A stretch of 64,000 bases of DNA from Rodentolepis nana (taxonomy: Eukaryota > Platyhelminthes > Cestoda > Cyclophyllidea > Hymenolepididae). Shown one piece after another: positions 15,001-27,419 of the stretch (the stretch's first letter is position 1; every line of letters begins with the position of its first letter). Under the pieces are notes generated by a model that made no database searches, had not been told where the DNA came from, and was given only the letters and a program-made list of their open reading frames with translations. The position numbers were made by a program, and so were the translations under genes. The stretch covers positions 32,157 through 96,156 of the forward strand of contig UZAE01012019.1 in the NCBI GenBank assembly GCA_900617975.1, read 5' to 3'.

Positions 15001-18000
15001 TTTCATCAAGATTTGCTGGTCATCCGAATTTCCAATTGCCTTATTGAATTCTTGTTAACCAAAATTTGCAAAATCTAGGCACTTAACCATAGGTTTCGTA
15101 ATGGTCGTAGTAACCTTGCCCATGTTCAAGCCCATGTGAAAAAAGCACCAGGCAACGTCTGACGTTTTTTGAGTTAAACATTTTTTCCTCTAGCGATAAA
15201 ATAGTTGAACTGCTAGTAGATGAGAGAAAAGCTTGCATAATGCTCTCCTTTTATCGGGTTTGGTCATAAAGTGAACTCAAATATCTGCTTATATAACGCG
15301 TGATTTCTTATCTGCACTCCTAATATACGAATGAATCATGTAATTAAGATGCAATTTCCCATCAAATCAACATGTAATCAGCCAATGTCTATTTGCCTGT
15401 CTGACAAATAAGTAAATACTGGGGTTTAATGAAGCGTTCACCTTTTGTGGACTTCATTGATCTCTAATATGTTAAAAAAGTCTAATCGAGATTCAGAAAA
15501 CTGCCATATGGAAATTTTATAACGAATCCCCCAACTTAGTAACTGGCAAAAATCGAGGACATGAACTCACCTGGGGATCTAGTGGTCAAAACCGGAAATT
15601 TGCCCTTTGGAACAGTGAGGTAGAGACCCATTTCGTAAGAAAGTGGAAAACCCTGAGACTTCATATTTCCTCTGATGATCTGACTTTATTCTCAACTTCC
15701 CCTCCACCTTCACCCATTAATGTCAGATTTACCTACTATCAGATGTTTGCCCATGATTGAATAATTATACAATTATCATAGTTATCTGCATATTTAGAAT
15801 AGATGCCAACAGAAATGGTAACTAAGACAGAATAGGCTTACATTTTTCACGTATGCACACATTGATTTTAGGTGATCACTCATGACAGCCAGGCCACTGT
15901 GTATCAGTACTGAGGTTGTGAACTCAAATGGCATTCCTGCTAATCCAATAACTGGAATGATCTATCAAGCTCTATAGTAAGATCACTAAATTCTAGCAGT
16001 TCTCAGTACAATATGTACATGAAGGTGAAAGCACCAAGGGATGTGGTATAGGAGAATCATATAAACTGCTCATTGTCGTAAGATCCGGGGTGTGCGATAG
16101 ACTTACCTCCACGTGGTGAACCCTGGGAAATGTATACTCCCACGGTAAAAAGTCTATAAACCGGCAGTTGACTTCTGACTTCAAGCTACCATCACCCCAC
16201 TGTATGTCATATTCGACCCCTTCCAAAGTAGTATTATTACCTTTTCTCTGCCTTTGTGTCTATCCGTCTCTTTTACACCTGTGAATCACTCTTCTCTTCC
16301 CTCTTTCGAATTTTTCTCACTTTGATGTTCCTTCCCTCCGTGGCGCCCAAAGTCAGCTAAAGGGCTAATGATAGCTACAAAAATGCCTGCCATTTGATAT
16401 AAATAAATTTTCGTAAAATCCTTTTGCTTGCTCAAGCTTGAACGAAAAATGAAATGAAGTACTAAGACAAGATCTCCATATTATAAGCAACTGATTAATA
16501 AGCACTGCTTATATATGACAGATCATGAAGTACGAATTTTGGAATGCGGTCTAGTCATTAACTTAATCAGCTGCAACTCAAATTCAAATAAAAGAAATGA
16601 AGTAGGCCTATTTGATAACCTAACTATTCTCTCAACATTTTGCCAACCTCCTCTCCACTATCAGCTACTAAACTTACGTACTCAGTTCAATCTGCTGATC
16701 AGACAATGCTAAGCTTTGAATATATACCAAGACTTTTGAGTACCAACCCATTGATACTAACTGCATATTTACCTACAAACACTGTTAGACGCAGCGTCAT
16801 CAGCATCGTGAATGGTTCAAATAATGCCAAAAATTTCCTTTAATTGTCTTCTCTTTCCATATCCTTTGACCTCCATTTTTACGTGATTAACAATAGGACT
16901 ATTTTCTGCAAGATGTCAGTCATAAAAATGTGATTTTTGTTCTGATTGAAACTTAAAATTTGATTGAAATGAATGGAGAAAGGATTGGATTTCAAGGAGG
17001 ATTTAGGACGAGGTTAAAAAGGGGAAGGAGTGAACTAGAGAAGTCTTTATAAAAAGGTCATCAAATTTTACGATCGGACACCACAGCACATGAACGGTCA
17101 ACCTGTCCATCACAAGACCAAATGGGGCACGATGACTAATCATTTCACCGACCGTTTCTGATTCTAAATTCGACACCATTAAAGCCAACCCCATTAGCCT
17201 CATGTCAATCTCCCTCTCAGCTTTGGGCCATATCAGGTTTGAACCAGTGTCTACGTTCTTACACAAAAATAATATACAAATGAGAATCTAAGACGTTTCG
17301 AAAACTAGTTTTTTTGCATTCTTTTAGACAGTTGACCTTAGTAGGTGACGCGTAAAACGCAATTACCGTATTGATTTGACACACATGAATTGAAAATTTT
17401 AGAAATTTGCAAGTAGGAAGAGACATAGGTGCGACAATCGACTTAAGTGTACACTTCAAGGTTATGTGAAGAATAACTTCACGCAACAAAGATCTCCAGT
17501 CGTCTGTAATGAGCAAAACTGGGAAAAGTTATTGACACACTCTGAAGATTGGGAACTTGCCAAATGATTGCAAAAACAGTGATGGATCGTCATGGAAATA
17601 CACACTCTGATGGAATAAAAAATCATTAAGAGCTGTGGTTTCTCATGCCGTTGGAGAAACTACGCGAAAAATTCTGATGTACTTTTCGAAGTTCAAATGG
17701 ACTCCCACTTTCGACGAAGTCCATCCGCACTTATCTTTAAGCAATCTCTCTTTAAAAAATTATAAATTTCTTAAAAGTATCCACCTTCAATGAAGGTTAA
17801 GTCTTTACCTATTGTCTTTTCAGACAATATATATTAATTATGGATTTGGGGAAAAGGGAGATTCAAGCTTGTAGATCCGGACAAGAAATGTATGATAATC
17901 AATAACAAAATGTGAATACACAAAAATAATGCTGATAGTGCACGCATTTAGAGCATGAGCTTACTTCATTTTAATGACAAATTGAACAGTATTCAATCGT

Positions 18001-20720
18001 CCCAGTTGTAGATTATTGTTTAGGGAACTATATCTAACTCAGGTTCTGCCTATGAAATAAGGCACTCCACGATGGTATTACGATGGATGCCTTATTCTCA
18101 CACCCTCTCAATATTCCATCACCCATTTTCTTCATCCAATTTTTTGTTAACGTTTTCGTCATCTTTCATCGTCTTCAGCCAACTTGGTTCAGAGGCCTTG
18201 CAGTTCTATTAATTCTATCCTCTGGACCTGGGTAAATCGTTGATGTCTGGTGTTAGTCTTAAATCAAACAACATAAATTTCACCTCCACTTGAAATTGGA
18301 GAGATTTCGATTCCGTCGGATTAATGAAGGCCTCATCATCAAGAACTCATCACGAATGACAAAAAATGATGGGAATGTCAAATAGAAAATAATTCCTCCC
18401 ACAAAACCTATCGTTGCTAACCTGGGGAAAATCAGCTATAGAGTTCACCTAACTTTCAAATTAAAAAATTCTCTTTTTATTGTGCCTTGGTTATCTATTT
18501 TTGATATAGTAAAGAACACCTCCATAATTAACCCATTCTGAACTCTGGGAATGCACTATTGACAACGTTTGACACAAAATCATCTTCCTACCTATCACAC
18601 CTGACTCCCGCAGATAGGCGTTGAGTGTCACTGACCTTAAGAAAACCAAACACTCAGTCTCTCGTTTCGTCAAATTTTTTGCCTTATCTCAATAAGTGCA
18701 TCCTGTTTTCTTTACACTCTCGATATAAATCCAGAAAGGTTATAAAAGTACCTTTGCGATTGACGATCATTTCTTTACGGTTCTCCTAACCTACATTAGA
18801 GGTTGACTAAAACACTAATTCAATTGAAAATATGACCGTAGAGATTGATCCTCGTGCCTACCAATTCCCTTATTGGGTAACATTCCAATCCCGATTTTTT
18901 TGTTAAAAAGAACAACCAGTTCAATCAGTTCTGTAATAATTCTGAAACCTCTGGACTAGAGTGGTCAGTAGGGAGGGCGGTTGTAGATGAAAAGGATTAG
19001 CTCATACATGATGCAGTCATATTCAAAATAACCCCCCCCCCACACACATACACACACACACACCTTTTCCCATAAGATAACAGTTATCTCTTTCATTTAA
19101 GTCAACTGAATACATTTTTCAGCGCACCGAATGAGCGATATGCAAAAAAAGCACGATTCGTTTTTAAATTATGCAGATGTTCCAGCTCCATCAAACAAGG
19201 AAGTGGCGTTCCACAAAACAAGGAAAAAAAAGAATAAATAATAGCATTATTCACCGAGGAAGTAATTTGCATGAGTTAACTTTACTCACTGAATGTATGC
19301 GAGAGTAATTTATCTGGGCAGCGTGGAGAGAAAATTTAAAAGATTTTAATGCAAATTGTGGACACATAAGGAATAGCATGTTTGAACAGAATTTTAAGTA
19401 AACAAGGAGCTGCCTTGAATTCAAGAAAAATCTGTGCTTTTAAAGGCTCATAAAGTAGGTGAAAGAATACATCAGACCCCAGGGTAAAATAAAGCATGCA
19501 TTTCGAAAAAGAAAGTGCTATTGCTCACAAACCCCATCATAACCGAGCAAAGCATAGAAATTGAGCGGAATTTTAGACGTGAAGTAGAATCTAGCGAGTT
19601 TTACAGTTGTAATCATGCAACGTCTCCACTGGAAGCTTGAAAAGTAGCTCTTCATGAAGATCTTCAGTCCAATTTAAAAATCAAGAACTTGAAACACTAT
19701 AGTCACTTTATGAAAATCACCACTTAGTTCGCCCAGCTCATTAAGTGCTGCATAATCAAAGGAGTATGTGCTCAGACTGTCAAAAACTGCTACTCAAAGT
19801 TCCCAGCTATTGGTAATACTACAAATGAATGGATAAGCCGAATTTTTTTCGTTCGCTTAATAAATATGTGTAATTAGCAATTATAATAATTTTGTTATGA
19901 AATAAAAACATTGCTCTGTATATGAGAATAAGGGATTAGCACGTTTACATACGGATTAGATACAGTGAAATATATTAAAAAGTCTAATGAATTATCATTA
20001 AATCTCATTCATCTAAATGCGAGAAAAGCTGATGAAAATTGTCGCTAACTGTTAAATGCCTTAGAGAGAATCATGGGACTGCTTTGATTTAGATGGCCAC
20101 TTAGTCAAGACCAATGAGTGGTGCAGATGGTCATTCCATTAGCTGTAAGTGCACTAATTACCATTAAGGGTCTTTGTGTCCGATGCTGTAGACACATTAT
20201 CACCAAGTTATCTCCATGAGGGAGAAAAAGTGCCAACTGAGATTTTCCGCATAGGCTTGTTATCACCAGTGAACATGATCAAATTGAAAAAGACCTTGGA
20301 AAAGGCCTCAAATGGAAACTCTATTGGATCACCAGTCGCTCCAGTTTATTCTCTACCAAAATTCTGATTTGCAAAGTGTATTAATAGGCTCTCAATTATA
20401 AGTAATTGACCCAATTTCCTAAATTGTTTGCCATGAATATCAGTCACCTGAATTTTCATGCTCGATTTGTAGTCACCACATCCAACCCACACTTCCTCCT
20501 TTTAATCCAACATTATACAACACTTTTCTAACAAGATGAGCAAAGATTAACTTTTATCGAGATCCTGCTTTTTTTACCTAACTCAGAAGATTATGGGGAT
20601 AGGGCGCTATTGTGGAAACATTTTCGATGGTCTGCCTATTTAAGGAAGATCTTAAATATCTCTCCTATGTAATTTACATCTGTGTAGAGAGTGGTGTTAA
20701 ACCCTAACTGCACTGAAGGA

Positions 20721-20758
<38 letters not shown>

Positions 20759-23700
20759 AACTATTAGTAGTGGTGAGAAAATGGCTTCATAATTGAGAAG
20801 CTTGGTATTAATGACTAATTGGATTCTCAAAACCTGGGGTTGTGCAAGAATACTAGAGTTAGAGAGGAGGAGACATTGAGGGAATGGGAATTACTCATAA
20901 TATACTAATTTATGACACCGCCGTCGATAGTGAAGAGAAACGAGATCCGAATTTTGAATGAAAGGCCATGAATGCATGCTAATTGGCGTGTATATAGTTG
21001 GATGCATAGGTGAAAATGCATGAAGTGAGATTGAAGATAGTGGCTTAGGAACGACAAATAGGTCTGAAGGCTTCACTACTTCCTTCATTTCATGCAGATT
21101 TGGGGTCATGGTAATGAACTCAATAGCTTACCCATGACTTGGGAAAAAGACCATAAGCCTACTGAACTACCACAGTTATAAATTAAATTATCTAGGTTTG
21201 AGGAACCTTTAAAAGAGAGCGAACGTCGTGTGGATTTATTCATTTTTCTCACCATTTCGTGCACTTCATATTAATTCAATTGGCTCTTAACTTACCTTCT
21301 GAATCTTAGTCATATTCTCGTAGTGGGTTTCCTTAGTTTGACAGGACGCCGTTTTAGGCGGGTGGATAAGGATGAGATCGGATGAGGTTTCACTCTGAAG
21401 ACTGGGGAGTCGACAAAGTATGTCCTTTTCATCTTCATCAGACAAAAGTGGACTGGTGAGACTTTTCCGTGATACATTCATAGCGTCGATACGAGTCTCT
21501 GCTACCTCATTTTTGAGTCGGTAGATTTCTTCAAGATCTTTTTCTCGTTGCTACAATGAACGGAACCGGCAGTAAGATCATGGATTCAAGATGTGCTAAA
21601 TTGTTGAATAGATCATGAACTCACCGATTCCAGTTCCAATATACGCTGAGTCTTCTCGATTAACTTTTCATCTAAGCATTGAATCTTTGATTGATCATCC
21701 TGTTGTTCAGAAAGACGATTTTCAAGGTCGTCACGCTCTTTGATAAGTGATTCCAATTCCTCGTTCAGTTCCTGGCATCGGATCTAATAGGAGAATCATC
21801 GTTATTGAATGGTGACTTACCCGATAATACAGTGCAGCCTCAAGATTTTGTTTAAGCTTTTCGCAAGTACGTTCAGATTCACGGAGCTGAATTATGGCTT
21901 GTTGGCCTGCGTCAGCTTCATCTCTCCAGTGTCTGGCGGAAGCTGCCGCATCTGCTAGCCTGGCTCGTTCCGTTCTCAGTCGATCAGCTTCTGCTCGAAC
22001 TTCCGCGAGTTGTGAATGTACCTCCTCCAGTTGATCTGTTTGCTCGGAACTTAAAAAAAGACAATAGGGCACTTAGTTACAGATTAGATCAGTTGAAATC
22101 TGTGTGAAGACTCTACCACCAATGGTGAATAAACCTCTCAATTAGCTTCAAGCCGAATTTTGTCTTCGATAGACACATTCAAACAGCGTTGTAGAAAATT
22201 TTGCCCATAATTATTGCTTACTCACAGTTAAACAACTACCTAACAACAAACTTCAAACTCAACTTGATTAAAAGTATGTAAACACATTATGATTGAGAGC
22301 AGCTTGCCATAATTGAAGGTAGTCTTCAATCAGACTGAATATTACGCCTATTATCGACGTTTATTTACATGACAAGAACACTTTTAAAAAAAATTCATAT
22401 AGCAATTACTATTTTTCAATAATGAATTGCTTTTTGATAAAAACGCAATGTGCGTGCAAGTCCATTTCACAAAGAATATTGCAATCCCTTGAAATTATCA
22501 TTTCGTTTTTCCAACATACTATTTTTATAACGCGCATTCTTTTCAAAGTGTAGATCAAATTTTAGGTTCGACTTACATTATCAATGATTGTTGTCGCAAT
22601 TTGGCTTTCGCCTTAGTGATCTGCTCGACAATTTCCTTCTTCTCCTCCCCATCATTTATGATCTGGCTTTCCATCATACCGAGAACATTATCCAAATCTC
22701 TGTGTTCACCAGGTTCTGATCGTTCTCTCGTTGGCTTATCAGTAGGTGGTCGACTCTCATATCCAGTCTCGGAAGTAGCAGTTGTATCAGTTTCAATGCT
22801 TTGAGGACTCTTTGAAATATCACACCTTTCTTCACTACCTCGTTTAAAAGCCACGCCAATTAAATCCAATGAGGATGCCAGGGAACGACTACGTGCTATC
22901 TTGACACCGTAGGCCTTTTCAACTTTCTTCACATGTTGACCAGATGTAAGTGATTTGCTTGGTGACCAGTCGGGATGGCGATCACAAATTTTATGTAGGA
23001 CCTCCTCAGCTAACTATAGGAGTATTAGAAGCAAGACCATGACGCAAAAAGCAAACGTACCAAAAAATACAATTCGACTCTGCTCGAAAGAGCTTTTCGA
23101 ATACTGTATCTCAATTCTGATGATAGTTCGTACGGTCCGGTTAAACTCACAGTCGTATCCGGAAGCTCTGTTAACTATAAAAGAGTCATTACACATTTAT
23201 ATAAGGCGAGAAATAGATACACGAATAGAGAAAACAAATAGTTACACTAGTAATAGATTGCATTATGCCTTCCTGAATTTCAGTACTAAGATTATCCATA
23301 ATGTCTCGAATATACTGTTCACGTCTTTTGCATTTAATTGCAGCCAGAAGAAGGAGCAAAGTTACCCGTTCTAACTCAACTTTGGTTGCGGCTAAAAGTT
23401 AAATAAATATATTAGAACGAATTCATTATAAGTGGCAAGTGAAAAAACTCATAATACTAACGTGAGGCCGGAGAAAAGACTATTTCAAAAATACCAGGAG
23501 GAGCAATCATCACCAAGTGCTGAAGTTCCTCCTAAAATTTAAAAAAATCCCACATAATATAAACACATCGAATAAAATTTTTCAAACGCCTGTTTTATGA
23601 ACTCACAATAAAATATTCTTCTAGGTTCTTTACAAGCATCTTCCAATTTTGAAGACGGGTAAATACACTTGTATTACTTAATAATGGTTCTACAGTTGAC

Positions 23701-23947
23701 CAGTCATATTCAGCACTAAAATAAAATTACTTTCAAGACAGTGAAGGATAAAATGTAAGAATTTTTTCTATGTGTATAAATAGCACAGTAAGGTATACCA
23801 AAAAAGAAGATCATTTGTCACTTACATTTCACAAAATACACGATTTAAGAATATCCCATCAGTAAGATCTTTCAATTGTATTGGCGAGTCATTGTCCCAA
23901 AATGTAGTGCACCAAACAATTATATCAGATTTCAGAAAATCATCCAT
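48..23947 (-). CDS. CCDC88: Girdin/Daple (CCDC88) family HOOK-domain coiled-coil protein, 23 exons
   Basis: CCDC88 proteins link G-protein signalling, actin and membrane traffic. Exons, 5' to 3': 23826-23947, 23607-23715, 23462-23531, 23246-23391, 23061-23174, 22577-23013, 21821-22049, 21625-21783, 21296-21550, 13420-13655, 12816-13086, 11521-11604, 11304-11468, 10933-11080, 10097-10329, 5041-5186, 2849-2935, 1390-1441, 1107-1167, 821-954, 605-749, 453-476, 48-58. All are phase-consistent with GT-AG borders, giving about 1145 aa. Residues 1-149 form a HOOK domain: LTDGIFLNRV and EELQHLVMIAPPG resemble girdin, followed by a Leu-rich helix. A Ser/Thr-rich insert follows, then heptad coiled coil from about residue 333. 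LLSQNQGVVTEALE and INRYKDRLEQRLLEHYKN (about 950-1000) match the conserved girdin/Daple end-of-coil block. It is shorter than vertebrate girdin (about 1870 aa), and I saw no G-alpha-binding motif. The last exon (stop at 48-50) and the start of exon 13 are the least certain points. Confidence 0.82.
1632..1654. repeat. (GT)n microsatellite
   Basis: Imperfect GT repeat in a CCDC88 intron. A similar GT tract lies at 30355-30377 in a MATE intron. Confidence 0.9.
5187..10096 (-). other. Large CCDC88 intron (4.9 kb)
   Basis: Between exons encoding HCRDFLK and EYEKRNAYLEK. I see no coding exon, repeat copy or RNA gene; short ORFs here have no recognisable motif or splice-site support. Confidence 0.7.
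10769..10796. repeat. Poly-C tract, 28 bp
   Basis: Uninterrupted C run in the CCDC88 intron between exons 14 and 15, the longest of several in the window. A C10 run occurs at 10421-10430 and a G10 run at 12098-12107. Confidence 0.95.
14403..14502 (-). mobile_element. SINE-like element, copy 1, truncated fragment
   Basis: About 100 bp matching the tail half of the family (ATTTACATCAAATGGCAGGC, then TTTTGATAGTTATCACTAGC, and the TTTAAAGATGTAAAAGA segment). The head with the inverted repeat is absent, as expected for a 5'-truncated retroposon. No clear target duplication. Confidence 0.7.
16087..16410 (+). mobile_element. SINE-like element, copy 2, in the long CCDC88 intron
   Basis: Opposite orientation to copies 3 and 4. 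It starts GGGGTGTGCGATAGACTTAC and ends with the ATATAAATAAATTT tail. Flanking repeats TCGTAAGATCC (16076-16086) and TCGTAAAATCC (16411-16421) differ at one base, so this insertion is probably older. Because the host gene is on the minus strand, the splice-donor-like sequence of this copy (near 16098-16110) is in the sense direction of the gene. Confidence 0.83.
19032..19063. repeat. Poly-C plus (CA)n compound repeat
   Basis: A C10 run followed directly by CA units with one interruption, in the large CCDC88 intron. Confidence 0.9.
20722..20756. repeat. (AT)n microsatellite
   Basis: About 17 uninterrupted AT units in the large CCDC88 intron. Confidence 0.95.
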
Positions 23948-25781
23948 GGTAAATCAAGGTGAATGATGAGATTTAACACGAGCAGTCTCACATATAGCCT
24001 TACCTTCTAAAATTCACAAAGTGCGGATTAATTTGTGACCTTAATCCGTAAACTTATTGTATATGTTCAAACAAATAAAAAGTAATTTGTGAGTTTTATT
24101 CAAAGACTGCAAAAAATACAAAAAAATGAAATAAATTTTTAATTAGTTTAATTTACCTGCAAGTTATTTCGAAATTTATCATATTCAATGATACTAATAC
24201 AGTTTCAAAAATCATTCATTAATTTTAAATCTATCACTGTTTTAAAAGATTAAAATGGGATATTATAGTTAGAAATTTATACATATCTTGTTGGTTATAT
24301 TATTTGGCTTGGCCACCAGCTTTATTTACTAGTCAAATGTTATAATTCTTGGTGTCCTCTTGATCAATCGATGAATGCCTAGATTTTGATAATCGGTGTT
24401 GTAAACCGTCATGCCAATTAGTTTTTCATTAGCAAAAGATTATGATCTAATTAAATAGTGGCAATTTTCTTTAGTTCATACATTGTCATGGTTGTTGAAA
24501 ATGCAACCATCAGAGGTTTTCGTGTGATGTTGCCTTTTCAATTGGTGACTTTATTGTTTTGCAACGACCAAGTGTAGTAAACCGTGTTCAAAGAGAAAAA
24601 AATTAAACTCTGTGAGCAAACGTTATGAACTTTATTATTGATGGAGGTTTTGATCCTTTCGAAATTGAATAAAGTGAGTCTGGTTCAAAGGCACATATAC
24701 GGATGCTTTGCAGGCAGTGTTACACAAACTTAACTTATTTTGTAGTGCTAAAACATTTGACGTAATATGCAGCAGCTTATCTTGCGATAATTAATTATTA
24801 TTCTTAGTTTTATATTTTGTCTCTAAAATTCATGTGCTCATAAATTAACTGGAGGGTAGCGATTAAAGCGTTTAAGGAGAAATGCAGGCATCTTACAAGT
24901 ACTTTATAATACCTAAAATTTAAACTTTTCAATTTAGTATTGAGCTGAAATGTATGCAATTAAGCCAACATATTGCTTTTAATGTCGTTCTTTTCCCTAA
25001 TACTATTGCCTTTTTTAATTTTATGAGGAATATAAGTACAAACATGAAAAGTTCAGTTTTCGTCTATTTCTTTCAAATACACAATTTGGGCGTGTTATTA
25101 TCTTTTTTCTAGTACAACTGGCTCACTTATTTCAACCTAAACCTCTTGCCAAGTTGTGTATTTTGAATAGAGTTATTCAACTGCATCATAAATAACAAAT
25201 ATATGAATAACAGTGTTATAACCAAAATAGCCAAAATTTTCAGAACTCAGTAGTTTACTAAGCCCCTAATTATTAATCAAATTAGTGACCCTGTAACTTA
25301 GAACATTTTACCAAATAGGGAATTATTGAGTATTTGAAATAATTAATCGTTAGTTTAAATATTCCGTGAGTGAGGGGGGATCTGAGGGGGGGGGGTGCGG
25401 AACAACTACTATTAAAAATGTGAAATTTCAAGTGCAAGTTGTAGTCATTAGTGGAAATGGTTGAGTGAGGAAAATTGTAACAACAGTTAGCCGCCTTTAT
25501 AATGAAATTTCAAAGTCTAACTGCTCGCCATTACTATCTGTATTTGACTAACTGGATGCATGCTTTTAAGCTTGGCACCTAACTATCGGTTATTGGATAT
25601 TTGCACAAATATTGGCCTGGTCCCCATCATTATCACCTTTATTGATAAGAGAGAGCATTTGTATATACACAAAGATTATTTTAACTTGCCGGGTTAAATA
25701 GAAGTGTGATCCTTTCAAGATATGATGGCTCTAATTCTTGATTCTCAGTCCCTTTTATGTTGGAATGGGTTGAAGACATAT

Positions 25782-26110
25782 TTATTTATTTATATCAAAT
25801 GGCAGGCGTTTTGATAGTTATCATTAGCCCTGGAGCTGACTTCGGGGCCTCATGAAGAGGAGAAGGGACATCAAAGTGACAAAAAGTCGAGATGGGAGAC
25901 AGAATAATGATTCACAGAGGTAAAAGAGACAGACAGACACAAAGGCATAAAAAAGGTAAGATGAGTAATGTGGAAGGGGTCGAATATGAAAAATTGTCGG
26001 GCCATAGAAATTGGAAGTCAGAAGTCAACTGCCGATCAATAGACTTTTTTGCCGTGTAAGTATACGTCGCCCAGGGTTCACCACATGGAGGTAAGTCTAT
26101 TGCGCACCCC
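25782..26110 (-). mobile_element. SINE-like element, copy 3, with 15-bp target-site duplication
   Basis: Best-preserved copy of a roughly 330-bp interspersed repeat. It is flanked by perfect direct repeats GGGTTGAAGACATAT at 25767-25781 and 26111-26125. Read on the minus strand it starts CGGGGTGCGCAATAGACTTA and ends in an AT-rich tail of TAAA units. A short tail and a long duplication are the marks of LINE-assisted retroposition, so SINE is the best class; no coding capacity for its own movement is seen. It lies between the CCDC88 and MATE genes. Confidence 0.85.
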
Positions 26111-27157
26111 GGGTTGAAGACATATCGATTTTCATTTTTAAAGTAATCCACAGACTGCTTATATCATTTAAAATTCGCCGGCATCACTGTTCCTAAGACT
26201 TGAGTGACTTAATATATTCATGATTCACATAAAACAGTTTCCCATTTGTTTGTGTGTTACCCACTTAGATGATTCTGCGCACGTTAAGGAAAATTTCTTG
26301 TCTTTATCTGGGCCTCCTTCATATCACCACCGCACCGGTTTGTGCTAGTGGATATGATGACCAGAAGAATGAGTCATTGTGTTAATGATCAACGTTGAAG
26401 AGCATGACAGGGATGAGAATTCATGCCACTTGTCTTGCACTTAGAGTCAGATGCAGGTGTGGATAAAGGTGCTTGCTAGGCAGTTCTATTGCTTCTCTCA
26501 ATATTTATTAAAGTGCCATCCATTGATTAAGCATTTTAATATGAAAATATAAGAACCTATATGAGTATAAAAGATGAACGGGTTAGAATGCGGCCGTAAT
26601 CCTCCTTTTCAGTATGGGATTGCTGCTGCGTATGACACCCCTCCAAGCATCTCATTTATTCACTCATATTGACTGACGATATTGCCTATTTCTAATTTTT
26701 TAGGTCAATTATGCCACTTGTCAAATAATCAGTTTAACCGAAATCCGGCCTTTCTAAACCGTAGCGTTTTCAACTACTCTTTCGAGGAGAAAGAATAGTA
26801 ACGCCAAGGAGACCGCTTTTGAATAGTTTGGACTCAGCCAGATCTACAGGGAGTTAGCCAAAGACACTTGACTTCGTAAACACGGTAACCACTGTGCCCG
26901 AAATGTCGAGATATTCAATGTAACCTACAGTTTCCCACTTAGGGTTGGTGTCCTTTCACCCCTCTATCTCTCTCTCTCGCTCTCTTAAATCCTGATAAAG
27001 GTAACCGCTGACAGGCTTGTTCAATTTCCACTCTTGAAGTTAGGTGCGTGAAAGTTTGGCAAGGGAATGGCTTGGCAGCTTTAATCTGACTCAACTTGGT
27101 TGCCTCTTAGCTGCAACTCACTTGAGATACGTCCACCCTCCCAGTACAACATCTCTG

Positions 27158-27169
27158 CCCCCCCCCCCC
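27158..27169. repeat. Poly-C tract, 12 bp
   Basis: C12 in the intergenic region just downstream of the MATE stop; a G-rich stretch (27366-27383) lies between it and the stop codon. Confidence 0.9.
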
Positions 27170-27419
27170 AGCGCACTGTTCATTAATATCAGGTCAAGAA
27201 ACATGCTTACTCACCACTACGACACTAAAATACACGATCATTCACTTCCATGGCTTATGATTTAAGAAATATGTGTGCATAAAAAGACAACTCAAAGGGA
27301 AATCTTGAAAAAGGACAATAATGATAAGTAGAAAAAAAGGCATAGAAGAGTGGTGGGGAGAAGGAGGGAGGGAGGGGGGGGGGAATGGTTACAGAAGAAA
27401 CCGAGTAAAAGGAAAGACT

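Larger units (their letters stand above)
13656..21295 (-). other. Large CCDC88 intron (7.6 kb)
   Basis: Holds SINE copies 1 and 2, a (CA)n tract and an (AT)n tract. No coding exon was recognised, although a small phase-preserving exon could be missed by eye. Confidence 0.65.
23948..27419. other. Intergenic region between CCDC88 and MATE
   Basis: Upstream of the CCDC88 start and downstream of the MATE stop. Contains SINE copy 3, a G10 run near 25386 and the C12 tract. The CCDC88 promoter should lie at the 23948 side, but no core promoter motif could be assigned. Confidence 0.6.

Noticed and set aside
17003..17266. 87-aa minus-strand ORF with a GGTTCAAACCT B-box-like sequence
   Set aside because: No protein family, no splice support in the CCDC88 phase, and no tRNA fold visible.
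22674..22859. Second minus-strand ORF overlapping CCDC88 exon 6
   Set aside because: Out of frame with the phase-verified exon; shadow ORF.
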